NCBI RefSeq assembly: GCF_001412595.2
Contig: NZ_CP012640.2
Location: 3,472,001-3,536,000 of the forward strand
DNA length: 64,000 nt
Source of the DNA: Massilia sp. WG5
GTDB lineage: Bacteria > Pseudomonadota > Gammaproteobacteria > Burkholderiales > Burkholderiaceae_D
Direction of reading: 5' to 3'
Made by a program: the position numbers and the translations under genes. Below are positions 45,824-53,914 of the stretch, in pieces (position 1 is the first letter of the stretch; each line of letters begins with the position of its first letter). The notes below the pieces were generated by a model, which had not been told where the DNA came from, ran no database searches, and worked only from the letters and a program-made list of their open reading frames with translations.

Positions 45824-47260
45824 TCAATGCGCCTGCTGGGCCAGCGGCCCGGCGCCGTCGCCCGCGCGTTTCGACAACTGCAGCGGCAGTCCCTGCAGGT
45901 GGCGCAGGGCCTGGGCCAGCTGGAAGTCGGCGTCGCTGCCGAATTCGAGCGGCTTGCGGCGGCGTTCGGCGATCAGGATCCGCATCTGTGCCTCGACATC
46001 GTCCTTGCGCGTCGCTGCCTCACGGCTGCTGCCGTTCGACAGATGGTGCTGCAGGTCGGCTTCGCGCATGCGCAGCGCGTTCAGGCCGTCGCCGTCGGCG
46101 TTCTCGTCGACCGGGAAGTCGGGCAGCACGCCGCGCGCCTGGATCGAGCGTCCGCTCGGCGTGTAGTAGCGCGCCGTGGTCAGCTTCACCGCGGTTTCGC
46201 CCGCCATCGGGCGGATGGTCTGCACCGAGCCCTTGCCGAAGGTCGGGCTGCCGACGATCGCCGCGCGCTTGTAGTCCTGCAGGGCGCCGGCCACGATTTC
46301 CGAGGCCGAGGCCGAGCCGGTGTTCACCAGCACCACCATCGGAATGGTCTTGAACAGTGCCGGCACCTTTTTCAAGGGATCGTCGCCGCGGCTGAGCATG
46401 TAGTGTTCGGGGCGGCCGTAGAAGCGTGCCTTCGATTCCTCGAGCTGGCCATTGGTCGAGACGATTTCGGCGCCGTCGGGGAGGAAGGCGGCGGCGGCGC
46501 CGATCGCGCCCTGCAGCAGCCCGCCCGGATCGTTGCGCAGGTCCAGCACCAGGCCGCGCAGATCCGGCTCCTCGCGCGCCAGCGCCGCCAGCTTGGCGGC
46601 GAGGTCGCTCACGGTGGGCTCCTGGAACTGCGAGATGCGCACCCAGGCGTAGCCCGCGCCGTTCGACCTGACGATCTTGCCCTTCACGCTCTTCTGCATG
46701 ATCTCGTCGCGCACGATCGTGATCTCCAGCGGGCCGGGTGCGCCCTGGCGCAGGATGGTCAGCACGACCCTGGTGTGCGGCTCGCCGCGCATGCGCTTGA
46801 TCGCATCGTCGAGCGTCATCTCCTTGACCGCCGCGCCGTCGATGCGCGCGATCTGGTCGCCCGCCTTGATGCCGGCGCGCGCGGCCGGCGAATCCTCGAT
46901 CGGGGAGACGATTTTCACGTAGCCCTCGTCGCTCGGGCCGATCTCGATCCCGAGGCCGACGAAGCGGCCTTCGGTGCCTTCACGCAGCTCGCGGTAGGCC
47001 TTGCGGTCCAGATAAGCGGAATGCGGATCGAGCGCGGCCACCATGCCGGCCGTGGCCTGGGTCAGCAGCTTGCGGTCTTCGACCGGTTCGACGTAATCCG
47101 ACTTGACCAGGCTGTAGACATCGGCCAGCTGGCGCAGGCTGGCGATCGGCATGCCGTTTTCGACCGGTTTCTGGGCCAGCGCGGAAAACTGGATGGTGAC
47201 CGCGACGCCCAGGATGGCGCCCAAGGTGAGGAGGGCGGAATGTTTGAGTTTCGAGCCCAT
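45824..47260 (-). CDS. ctpA: S41 carboxyl-terminal processing protease (CtpA-like)
   Basis: 478 aa. N-terminal signal/anchor (residues 6-30), a helical region ending SAYLDRKAYRELREG, PDZ domain (about 90-170; GLGIEIG, SPAARAGIKAGDQI), then the S41 core with LVLDLRNDPGGLLQ, Ser in TGSASASEIVAGAL and Lys in GSPTFGKGSVQ. Cleaves C-termini of periplasmic substrates with a Ser/Lys dyad. Length usual for Ctp1/3 proteins. Start ATG 47260. Confidence 0.95.
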   Translation of the reverse strand: MGSKLKHSALLTLGAILGVAVTIQFSALAQKPVENGMPIASLRQLADVYSLVKSDYVEPVEDRKLLTQATAGMVAALDPHSAYLDRKAYRELREGTEGRFVGLGIEIGPSDEGYVKIVSPIEDSPAARAGIKAGDQIARIDGAAVKEMTLDDAIKRMRGEPHTRVVLTILRQGAPGPLEITIVRDEIMQKSVKGKIVRSNGAGYAWVRISQFQEPTVSDLAAKLAALAREEPDLRGLVLDLRNDPGGLLQGAIGAAAAFLPDGAEIVSTNGQLEESKARFYGRPEHYMLSRGDDPLKKVPALFKTIPMVVLVNTGSASASEIVAGALQDYKRAAIVGSPTFGKGSVQTIRPMAGETAVKLTTARYYTPSGRSIQARGVLPDFPVDENADGDGLNALRMREADLQHHLSNGSSREAATRKDDVEAQMRILIAERRRKPLEFGSDADFQLAQALRHLQGLPLQLSKRAGDGAGPLAQQAH

Positions 47261-47404
47261 GTGCTGTCGGTCCTTCGCTAACGTTATGCCTGAGCGCCGT
47301 CGAGTATACCCGTCCCGCGCCCGTAGCGGCCGCCCGGGCCCGGTTTGTGTGAATAATCGCGGTGATATAATGGCCCGTTCACGTGCATATGTTGCTTATT
47401 TAAA

Positions 47405-48469
47405 ATGAAGAAAGTTCTCATTCTCGGCGTCAACGGCTTCATCGGCCACCATCTGTCCAAGCGTATCCTCGAGACCACCGACTGGGAAGTCTACGGCATG
47501 GACATGAATTCGGAGCGGATCACCGAGCTGCTCGACCATCCGCGCATGCATTTCTTCGAAGGCGACATCACGATCAACAAGGAATGGGTCGAGTACCACG
47601 TCAAGAAGTGCGACGTGATCCTGCCGCTGGTGGCGATCGCCACGCCGTCGACCTATGTCCAGGCGCCGCTCAAGGTGTTCGAACTCGACTTCGAAGCCAA
47701 CCTGCCGATCGTGCGCTCGGCCGCCAAATATAAAAAGCACCTGGTGTTCCCGTCGACCTCGGAAGTGTACGGCATGTGCCACGACGAGGAATTCGATCCG
47801 GAGAACTCGGAACTGGTCTACGGCCCGATCAACAAGCCGCGCTGGATCTATGCCTGCTCGAAGCAGCTGATGGACCGCGTGATCTGGGGCTACGGCATGG
47901 AAGGCCTGAACTTCACCCTGTTCCGCCCGTTCAACTGGGTCGGCGCCGGCCTGGACTCGATCCACACCCCGAAAGAAGGTTCGTCGCGCGTGCTGACCCA
48001 GTTCCTGGGCCACATCGTGCGCGGTGAGCCGATCCAGCTGGTCGACGGCGGCGCGCAGAAGCGCTCCTTCACCTATGTCGACGACGGCATCGACGCCCTG
48101 GTGCGCATCATCGAGAACAAGGATGGCAAGGCCAGCGGCAAGATCTACAACATCGGCAACCCGTCGAACAATTATTCGATCCGCGAGCTGGCCCACATGA
48201 TGCTGGAGCTGGCCGCCGACTACCCGGAATACCGCGAGACCGCCAAGCAGGTGGCACTGGTCGAGACCAGCTCGGGCGCCTACTACGGCGCCGGCTACCA
48301 GGACGTGCAGAACCGCGTGCCGAAGATCGAGAACACGGTCTCGGAACTGGGCTGGACGCCGCAGGTCAATATGCGCGATGCGCTGGCCAAGATCTTCGAT
48401 TCGTACAAGGACAAGCTGGTCGACGCGAAGGACCTGATTCCGGAGCGCAGGCAGCAGCAGCGCGGCTGA
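47405..48469 (+). CDS. UDP-4-keto-pentose/UDP-xylose synthase (ArnA-C-like SDR)
   Basis: 354 aa extended SDR. NAD motif GVNGFIGHH, catalytic YxxxK in YACSKQLMD, Ser/Thr in FPSTSEVYGM, and the decarboxylase-type Arg in QKRSFTYVDDGIDAL. The sequence resembles the C-terminal domain of ArnA and the Ralstonia bifunctional enzyme, which oxidise and decarboxylate UDP-glucuronate to UDP-4-keto-pentose and UDP-xylose. No lipid-A arn neighbours are present. SD weak; the ATG follows an AT-rich leader. Confidence 0.88.
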   Translation: MKKVLILGVNGFIGHHLSKRILETTDWEVYGMDMNSERITELLDHPRMHFFEGDITINKEWVEYHVKKCDVILPLVAIATPSTYVQAPLKVFELDFEANLPIVRSAAKYKKHLVFPSTSEVYGMCHDEEFDPENSELVYGPINKPRWIYACSKQLMDRVIWGYGMEGLNFTLFRPFNWVGAGLDSIHTPKEGSSRVLTQFLGHIVRGEPIQLVDGGAQKRSFTYVDDGIDALVRIIENKDGKASGKIYNIGNPSNNYSIRELAHMMLELAADYPEYRETAKQVALVETSSGAYYGAGYQDVQNRVPKIENTVSELGWTPQVNMRDALAKIFDSYKDKLVDAKDLIPERRQQQRG

Positions 48470-48496
48470 TCCGTTCCCGCTTTTCGCTTTTGCCAG

Positions 48497-48531
48497 AACC
48501 GCCATGCCGCGCAAGCGCATGGCGGTTTTTC
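48497..48531 (+). terminator. intrinsic terminator after UDP-xylose synthase gene
   Basis: AACCGCCATGC (48497-48507) pairs with GCATGGCGGTT (48517-48527), then TTTTCTTT. Stem of 11 bp, 28 bp past the stop. Confidence 0.92.
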
Positions 48532-48551
48532 TTTACGACTTCGCGAGACTT

Positions 48552-48598
48552 GTAAATCCATGTAAGCCGTACGCAAGCGCCCGGTAAGTAATTGTAAG
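48552..48598. promoter_or_regulatory. phased GTAAG half-sites, CpxR-box-like array
   Basis: GTAAA (48552), GTAAG (48562), GCAAG (48573), GTAAG (48584) and GTAAG (48594) start 10, 11, 11 and 10 bp apart, one per helical turn. The outer pairs have the CpxR form GTAAA-N5-GTAAA. A -10-like TATAGT follows at 48627-48632. The next gene encodes a Spy/CpxP-like protein, a classical Cpx-type target. Confidence 0.65.
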
Positions 48599-48638
48599 AG
48601 TGCGCGCGAGCAAGGGAGGCCGCGCCTATAGTTGTTAT

Positions 48639-48704
48639 CAGTTTTTCTCTCTCTCCCACTTCTTGAAGTGGTCTTTGCCCACGGTTCCCTCCGTGGGCTT
48701 TTTT
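48639..48704 (+). ncRNA. short leader RNA or small RNA ending in a terminator
   Basis: From the likely start (7 nt past TATAGT) the RNA would be about 66 nt. It holds a U/C-rich single strand, a hairpin CCACTT (48656-48661)/AAGTGG (48666-48671), and a strong terminator GCCCACGG (48677-48684)/CCGTGGGC (48691-48698) plus six T's. The Spy-like gene's SD (AGGAG, 48711-48715) lies just beyond. Either an attenuator or an independent sRNA. Confidence 0.55.
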
Positions 48705-48724
48705 ATGCCCAGGAGCCTCAGCGA

Positions 48725-49300
48725 ATGTCAATGCGCATGATCCACCGGATGCCCGCGCGCCTCGTCCGCGCCTGCCTGCTTGCCTTCAGCTTTGCGACCG
48801 CGGTACCGGTCCTGGCCGTGCCGCTGATGGACATGCGCGCCGAAGACCTGGTGCCGATGGCGTCCGAATTCAAGAAATCCTTGAACCTGAACGCCAACCA
48901 GCAGACCCTGTGGCAGCAGGTCGAGAGCCGTTCGCGCGCCCTGCTGCGCGAGCGCCAGCACCGCCGTGAAGCGCTGCAGGAACAGGCCAGGACCCTGCTG
49001 GCCAGGCCGGACGTCGAACTGCGCGAGCTGAACACCCTGGTGGAAGCGGAAAGCGCCGCCACCACCCAGGAAGACAAGCAATTGCGCACACTGTGGCTGG
49101 GCCTGAACGATGCCCTCGACGACGCCCAGCGGCGCCAGGTCGCGACCCTGTTGAACGAACAGCTGATGCGCGTGGTGCCGGAAGGACGGCAGGGCGGCGA
49201 GCGCGGTGGGGAACGGGGCGGAGAACGCGCCGGCCACGGGATGGGCGGTCATGGACGCGGCGGGATGTCGCCATCCGCCGATACGTCCTTGCGCTTTTGA
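48725..49300 (+). CDS. Spy/CpxP-like periplasmic protein with Gly/Arg/His tail
   Basis: 191 aa from the ATG at 48725 (AGGAG 10 nt ahead). The signal peptide (about 1-32) ends near LAVPL. The mature helical part has an LTxxQ-like element (LNLNANQQTLWQQ) and a charged coiled helix (LLRERQHRREALQEQARTLL), as in Spy/CpxP chaperones. The tail has repeated GGER and HGMGGHGRGG segments that could bind metal. Controlled from the phased array upstream. The family call is by pattern, not alignment. Confidence 0.75.
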   Translation: MSMRMIHRMPARLVRACLLAFSFATAVPVLAVPLMDMRAEDLVPMASEFKKSLNLNANQQTLWQQVESRSRALLRERQHRREALQEQARTLLARPDVELRELNTLVEAESAATTQEDKQLRTLWLGLNDALDDAQRRQVATLLNEQLMRVVPEGRQGGERGGERGGERAGHGMGGHGRGGMSPSADTSLRF

Positions 49301-49430
49301 CGAATTTGCTTCCTTGACATGTATCGTAAAGTAACAACGGCCACCTGATCGGGCTTTTGGCCATGCTTAACGGCTAGAATTTGGATTAAACGGACGGCAA
49401 CAGTCCGGGAAACCGATAATAACGATAAGC

Positions 49431-51692
49431 ATGAGCAAACTGATCCCGATGGCCTGCCTGGCCTTGCTGGGCACGGCGGGACACGCCTGGGCCTTCGCCC
49501 AGAGCAGTGACCAGGCGACCTCCGTCGACCCCGCTTCCATCCCCGCCACCCCTGCCGGGACCAAGACCCCGGCAACGCCCACAGCCCAGCAGGGCGTGAC
49601 GCAGGTACGCGTCAGCGGCGCGCGCGCCGACGACACCGAAGCGCGCCGCCTCTCGACCGCCGCCAAAATGGTGTTCGGCCGCGAAGAACTCGACCGCAAC
49701 GGCGATACCAGCGTCAGCGAAGTCCTGAAACGCCTGCCCGGCGTCACCATCGGCGGCGCGCCGGGACGCGGCGGCGGCGGTGTGCGCATGCGCGGCATGG
49801 GCAATGGCTATACCCAGATGCTGGTCAACGGCGAGCGCCCGCCGCCGGGGTTCTCGCTGGAGTCGCTGTCGCCCGACCAGGTCGAGCGCATCGAGGTGAT
49901 GCGCGGCCCGGTGGCCGAGCACAGCACCCAGGCCATCGCCGGCACCATCAACATCATCCTGCGCGAAGGCTACCAGCAGAAGGATATCCAGCTGCGCCTG
50001 GCCGACAACATCGAGCAGGGCCGGCACGGCGCGCACCTCGGGCTGGCGATGCCCGGCAAGCTGGGCAGCCTGAGCTGGATGCTGACCGGCGCGCTGATGC
50101 AGAACCGCCCGCACAACGAGGGCGACACGCTCAACCTCAGCACCCGCAAGGACGGCACGGTGGAGCGACGCCAGGAAATCCACGACGAAGGCGGCGGCGT
50201 GTTCGACGGCCTCTTCCTGTCGCCGCGCTTCTCGTACAAGTTCGCGAACAGCGATACGCTGACTTTCCAGCCCTTCGTCGTCGCCAACCGCAGCCGCAAC
50301 GGCGCCGACAGCTGGCTGGACCAGCCGATCGGCACGGTCGCGCCCGAGTACGCGCACCAGCGTGCCGACTCGCGCTCGCATTCGGCCTTCGTGCGCGGCT
50401 TCGGCAACTGGCTGCACCGTGGCGAGGCCGGCGCGCGCCTGGAGGTGAAGTTCGGCTTCACCGGCGGCCGGAACGACAGCACCAGCGTCCGCAACACCTT
50501 CGATGGCGGCGCCGCCGCGCTGCGCCGCTATCTCGACAGCGACGCCAGCCGCGACAGCGGCGTCAACCTAGGGGGCAAGTACAGCCGCCCGCTCGGCCAG
50601 GGCCATCTGTTCGCGGCCGGCTGGGATCTCGAATCGAGCAGGCGCCGCCAGGAGCACGTGGCGGCCGGCGATTCGGCCGCCCTGTTCGACGACGGCGGCG
50701 CTTCGCTGGCGGCGCAGTCGCGCCGCGTGGCCCTGTTCGTGCAGGACGAGTGGGACGTCACGCCGCAGTTCTCGACCTATCTCGGGATGCGCTGGGAGGG
50801 CATTCGCGTTACCAGCGAAGGTGGAGAGAACGGCGCGGGTACCGGCGTGGAAAACACCTCGAAGGTGTGGAGCCCGGTGCTGCACGGTGTCTGGCGCATC
50901 CCCGGCCATGAGAAGGACCAGGTGCGCGGCAGCGTCACCCGCAGCTACAAGGCGCCGGCGCTGACCGACCTGATCGCGGTGCCCACCATCTCGACCTACA
51001 ACGACGCCACCCGTCCGGACCGCAGCGGCAACCCGAACCTGAAGCCGGAACTGGCCACCGGCCTGGATCTCGCCTACGAACACTACCTCGGCAAGAGCGG
51101 CCTGCTGTCGGCCAGCGGCTTCGTGCGCAACATCGACGACCTGATGCGCCGCCAGACGGTGCTGAGCGCCACCGCCGGCGGGCCGCGCTGGGTCTCCACG
51201 CCGATCAACGTCGGCAAGGCGCGAACCAGCGGCGTCGAACTGGAAGCCAAGTTCCCGCTGAGCGAGCTGTGGCCGGCCGCGCCGCTGATCGACGTGCGCT
51301 CGAACTACAGCCGCTTCTGGTCGCGCGTGGACGGCATCCCGGGCCCGAACAACCGCCTCGACCAGCAGCCCAGGCAGACCGCCAACCTCGGCCTGGACTA
51401 CCGCGCGAAGGGCTTGCCGCTGACCCTGGGCGGCGGCCTGAACTGGACCCCGGAGACGCTGGTCCAGACCACGGTCAACGAGACCGCTACCACCGGCACC
51501 AAGCGCCAGTTCGATGTGTACGGCCTGTGGAAGCTGAATCCGATGGCGCAGCTGCGCGTGTCGGCCAACAATCTCGACCCGCGCGTGTATGAAACCGCGC
51601 GCAGCCTCGACACCGGTCCGCTGGTGCAGAGCGCGGCGACGCGGGCCCGTACGTACACGACGCTGGGCCTGCGCTATGAAATGAAACTGTAG
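49431..51692 (+). CDS. TonB-dependent outer-membrane receptor
   Basis: 753 aa. Signal peptide MSKLIPMACLALLGTAGHAWA; plug domain starts near residue 60 (MVFGREELDRNGDTSVSEVLKRLPGV in parts) and runs to about 165 with VMRGPVAEHSTQAIAGTINI. The rest is a 22-strand barrel ending in GLRYEMKL. TonB-dependent importer of a siderophore, sugar or peptide; specificity unknown. The leader holds a loose Fur-like match overlapping the ATG. It is followed by two secreted M13 peptidase genes. Confidence 0.93.
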   Translation: MSKLIPMACLALLGTAGHAWAFAQSSDQATSVDPASIPATPAGTKTPATPTAQQGVTQVRVSGARADDTEARRLSTAAKMVFGREELDRNGDTSVSEVLKRLPGVTIGGAPGRGGGGVRMRGMGNGYTQMLVNGERPPPGFSLESLSPDQVERIEVMRGPVAEHSTQAIAGTINIILREGYQQKDIQLRLADNIEQGRHGAHLGLAMPGKLGSLSWMLTGALMQNRPHNEGDTLNLSTRKDGTVERRQEIHDEGGGVFDGLFLSPRFSYKFANSDTLTFQPFVVANRSRNGADSWLDQPIGTVAPEYAHQRADSRSHSAFVRGFGNWLHRGEAGARLEVKFGFTGGRNDSTSVRNTFDGGAAALRRYLDSDASRDSGVNLGGKYSRPLGQGHLFAAGWDLESSRRRQEHVAAGDSAALFDDGGASLAAQSRRVALFVQDEWDVTPQFSTYLGMRWEGIRVTSEGGENGAGTGVENTSKVWSPVLHGVWRIPGHEKDQVRGSVTRSYKAPALTDLIAVPTISTYNDATRPDRSGNPNLKPELATGLDLAYEHYLGKSGLLSASGFVRNIDDLMRRQTVLSATAGGPRWVSTPINVGKARTSGVELEAKFPLSELWPAAPLIDVRSNYSRFWSRVDGIPGPNNRLDQQPRQTANLGLDYRAKGLPLTLGGGLNWTPETLVQTTVNETATTGTKRQFDVYGLWKLNPMAQLRVSANNLDPRVYETARSLDTGPLVQSAATRARTYTTLGLRYEMKL

Positions 51693-51789
51693 TAAATGCA
51701 AGACAGCAGCCCGGTTTCGGCAAGCCGGGCTGTGATACATTTGCCGATGGCCATAAGCCGTTCTTTTCCCTGCAACTAAGGACTTTCTT

Positions 51790-53838
51790 GTGAAACGATA
51801 CCTTCTGAGCACCCTGACCTTGTCGATGCTGGCCGCCTTCGCCGGCGCCGCGGACAATGTCCACTCCGCTGCCGCCGGCACGACCTCCGGCATCGAGACG
51901 CAGTACATCGACCAGGGCGTGCGCGTCCAGGACGATTTCTTCGGTCACCTGAACGGCAAATGGCTGCAGTCGACCGAGATCCCGTCGGACCGTACGAGCT
52001 GGGGCACCTTCATGAAACTGCGCGACGACACCCAGGGCCAGATCCGCGGCATCGTCGAAGCGGACCAGAAGAAGCCGGGCAAGAAGGCCGGCAGCGACGA
52101 GCAGAAGATCGGCGACCTGTACACCAGCTTCATGGATGAGAACAAGCTCGACACCCTCGGCTACAAGCCGCTGGCGGGCGAACTGCAGCGCATCCGCGCG
52201 CTGAAGGACAAGCACGGTGTGCCGGCCCTGGTCGCGCACCTGTCGCAGATCGGCGTCGCGACGCCGTACGGCATCGGCGTGGCCCAGGATGCGAAGGAGT
52301 CGACCAGGTATGCGACCTACATCCGCCAGGGCGGCCTGGGTCTGCCGGACCGCGACTACTATCTGAAGATGGACGACAAGCGCATGGCCGGCATCAAGGC
52401 CAAGTACGAGCAGCACGTCGCCAATATCCTGACCCTGGCCGGCGACAAGGATGCCGCCGCCAAGGCCAAGGCCATCGTCGCCTTCGAGACCGAACTGGCG
52501 AAGGCGCAATGGACCCGCGTCGAGCTGCGCGACCCGAACAAGAGCTACAACAAGATGAGCGTGGACGAGCTGTCCAAGCTGGCGCCGGACTATGACTGGA
52601 AGGCCGCGCTGGGCGCCGCCGGCATCGGCAACAAGGCGAGCTACGTGATCGTCGGCCAGCCGAGCTACATCACCGGCTTCAACGAAGTGCTGGGCAAGAC
52701 CGACCTCGACACCCTGAAGGCCTACTTCCAGTGGCAGGTGCTGCGCGAATACGCACCCTACCTGTCGAAGGCCTTCGTCGACGAGCGCTTCGACTTCTAC
52801 GGCCGCACCCTGTCGGGCGTGAAGGAACAGGAACCGCGCTGGAAGCGTGGCGTCGCCACCGTCGAAGGCGCGCTGGGCGAAGCCCTGGGTCGCGAATACG
52901 TCGCCGCCTACTTCCCGCCGGAGCGCAAGGCCCGCATGGAAGAGCTGGTGAAGAACGTGCTGGCCGCCTACCGCGAATCGATCGACAAGCTCGACTGGAT
53001 GGGCCCGGAGACCAGGAAGGAAGCCCAGGCCAAGCTGGCCAAGTTCAACCCGAAGATCGGCTACCCGAACAAGTGGCGCGACTACTCGAAGCTGGCGATC
53101 AAGAAGGATGACCTGGTCGGCAACGTGATGCGCACCGCGACCTTCGCCTACAACCGCAACATCAACAAGCTGGGCAAGCCGATCGACCGCGAAGAATGGG
53201 GCATGACGCCGCAGACCATCAACGCGTACTACAACTCGCGCCTGAACGAGATCGTGTTCCCGGCCGCGATCCTGCAGCCGCCGTTCTTCAACGCCGCCGC
53301 CGACGACGCCGTGAACTACGGCGCGATCGGCGCCGTGATCGGCCACGAAATCGGCCACGGCTTCGACGACAAGGGCAGCCAGTCGGATGGCGACGGCAAC
53401 CTGCGCAACTGGTGGACCAAGGAAGACGAGGCCCGCTTCAAGGCCAAGACCGACATGCTGGTCAAGCAGTACGACGCCTTCGAGCCGGTGCCGGGCTATC
53501 ACGTGAACGGCGCCCTGACCCTGGGCGAGAACATCGGCGACAACTCGGGCCTTGCCATCGCCTACAAGGCCTACAAGATCTCGCTGCACGGCCAGCAGGC
53601 CCCGGTCATCGACGGCCTCACCGGCGACCAGCGCTTCTTCATGGGCTTCGGCCAGGTGTGGCGCTCGAAGATGCGCGACGAAGCGCAGATCAATCAGGTG
53701 AAGACCGACCCGCACTCGCCGGGCCAGTTCCGCGCCAACGGCACCCTGCGCAACCAGGCCGCATTCTATGAAGCCTTCGGCGTCAAGGAAGGCGACAAGA
53801 TGTACCTGAAGCCGGAAGACCGCGTCACGATCTGGTAA
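51790..53838 (+). CDS. M13 family metallopeptidase (PepO/neprilysin-like), copy 1
   Basis: 682 aa. Signal peptide about 1-20 (LLSTLTLSMLAAFAGAAD). Neprilysin-type N-terminal domain (QDDFFGHLNGKWL), then the catalytic part: Zn motif in VIGHEIGHGFDDKG and the third ligand in TLGENIGDNSGLAIA, with NAYYNSRLNEIVFPAAIL and the C-terminal RVTIW (ending W). Degrades or processes peptides in the periplasm or outside the cell. Paired with a paralog 76 bp downstream. Confidence 0.96.
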   Translation: MKRYLLSTLTLSMLAAFAGAADNVHSAAAGTTSGIETQYIDQGVRVQDDFFGHLNGKWLQSTEIPSDRTSWGTFMKLRDDTQGQIRGIVEADQKKPGKKAGSDEQKIGDLYTSFMDENKLDTLGYKPLAGELQRIRALKDKHGVPALVAHLSQIGVATPYGIGVAQDAKESTRYATYIRQGGLGLPDRDYYLKMDDKRMAGIKAKYEQHVANILTLAGDKDAAAKAKAIVAFETELAKAQWTRVELRDPNKSYNKMSVDELSKLAPDYDWKAALGAAGIGNKASYVIVGQPSYITGFNEVLGKTDLDTLKAYFQWQVLREYAPYLSKAFVDERFDFYGRTLSGVKEQEPRWKRGVATVEGALGEALGREYVAAYFPPERKARMEELVKNVLAAYRESIDKLDWMGPETRKEAQAKLAKFNPKIGYPNKWRDYSKLAIKKDDLVGNVMRTATFAYNRNINKLGKPIDREEWGMTPQTINAYYNSRLNEIVFPAAILQPPFFNAAADDAVNYGAIGAVIGHEIGHGFDDKGSQSDGDGNLRNWWTKEDEARFKAKTDMLVKQYDAFEPVPGYHVNGALTLGENIGDNSGLAIAYKAYKISLHGQQAPVIDGLTGDQRFFMGFGQVWRSKMRDEAQINQVKTDPHSPGQFRANGTLRNQAAFYEAFGVKEGDKMYLKPEDRVTIW

Positions 53839-53914
53839 TACCAAGCACCAGAACAGGGACGGTGGCTACCCCGCCGTCCCCATCCACCCAAAACAACCCG
53901 AGGGAGATGCAAGA

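Noticed and set aside
49415..49433. Fur-box-like sequence overlapping the TonB receptor start
   Set aside because: Only about 12 of 19 positions match and the site overlaps the start codon; too weak to call.
51707..51732. Hairpin CAGCCCGG/CCGGGCTG after the TonB receptor gene
   Set aside because: No T run follows, so it is not listed as a terminator.
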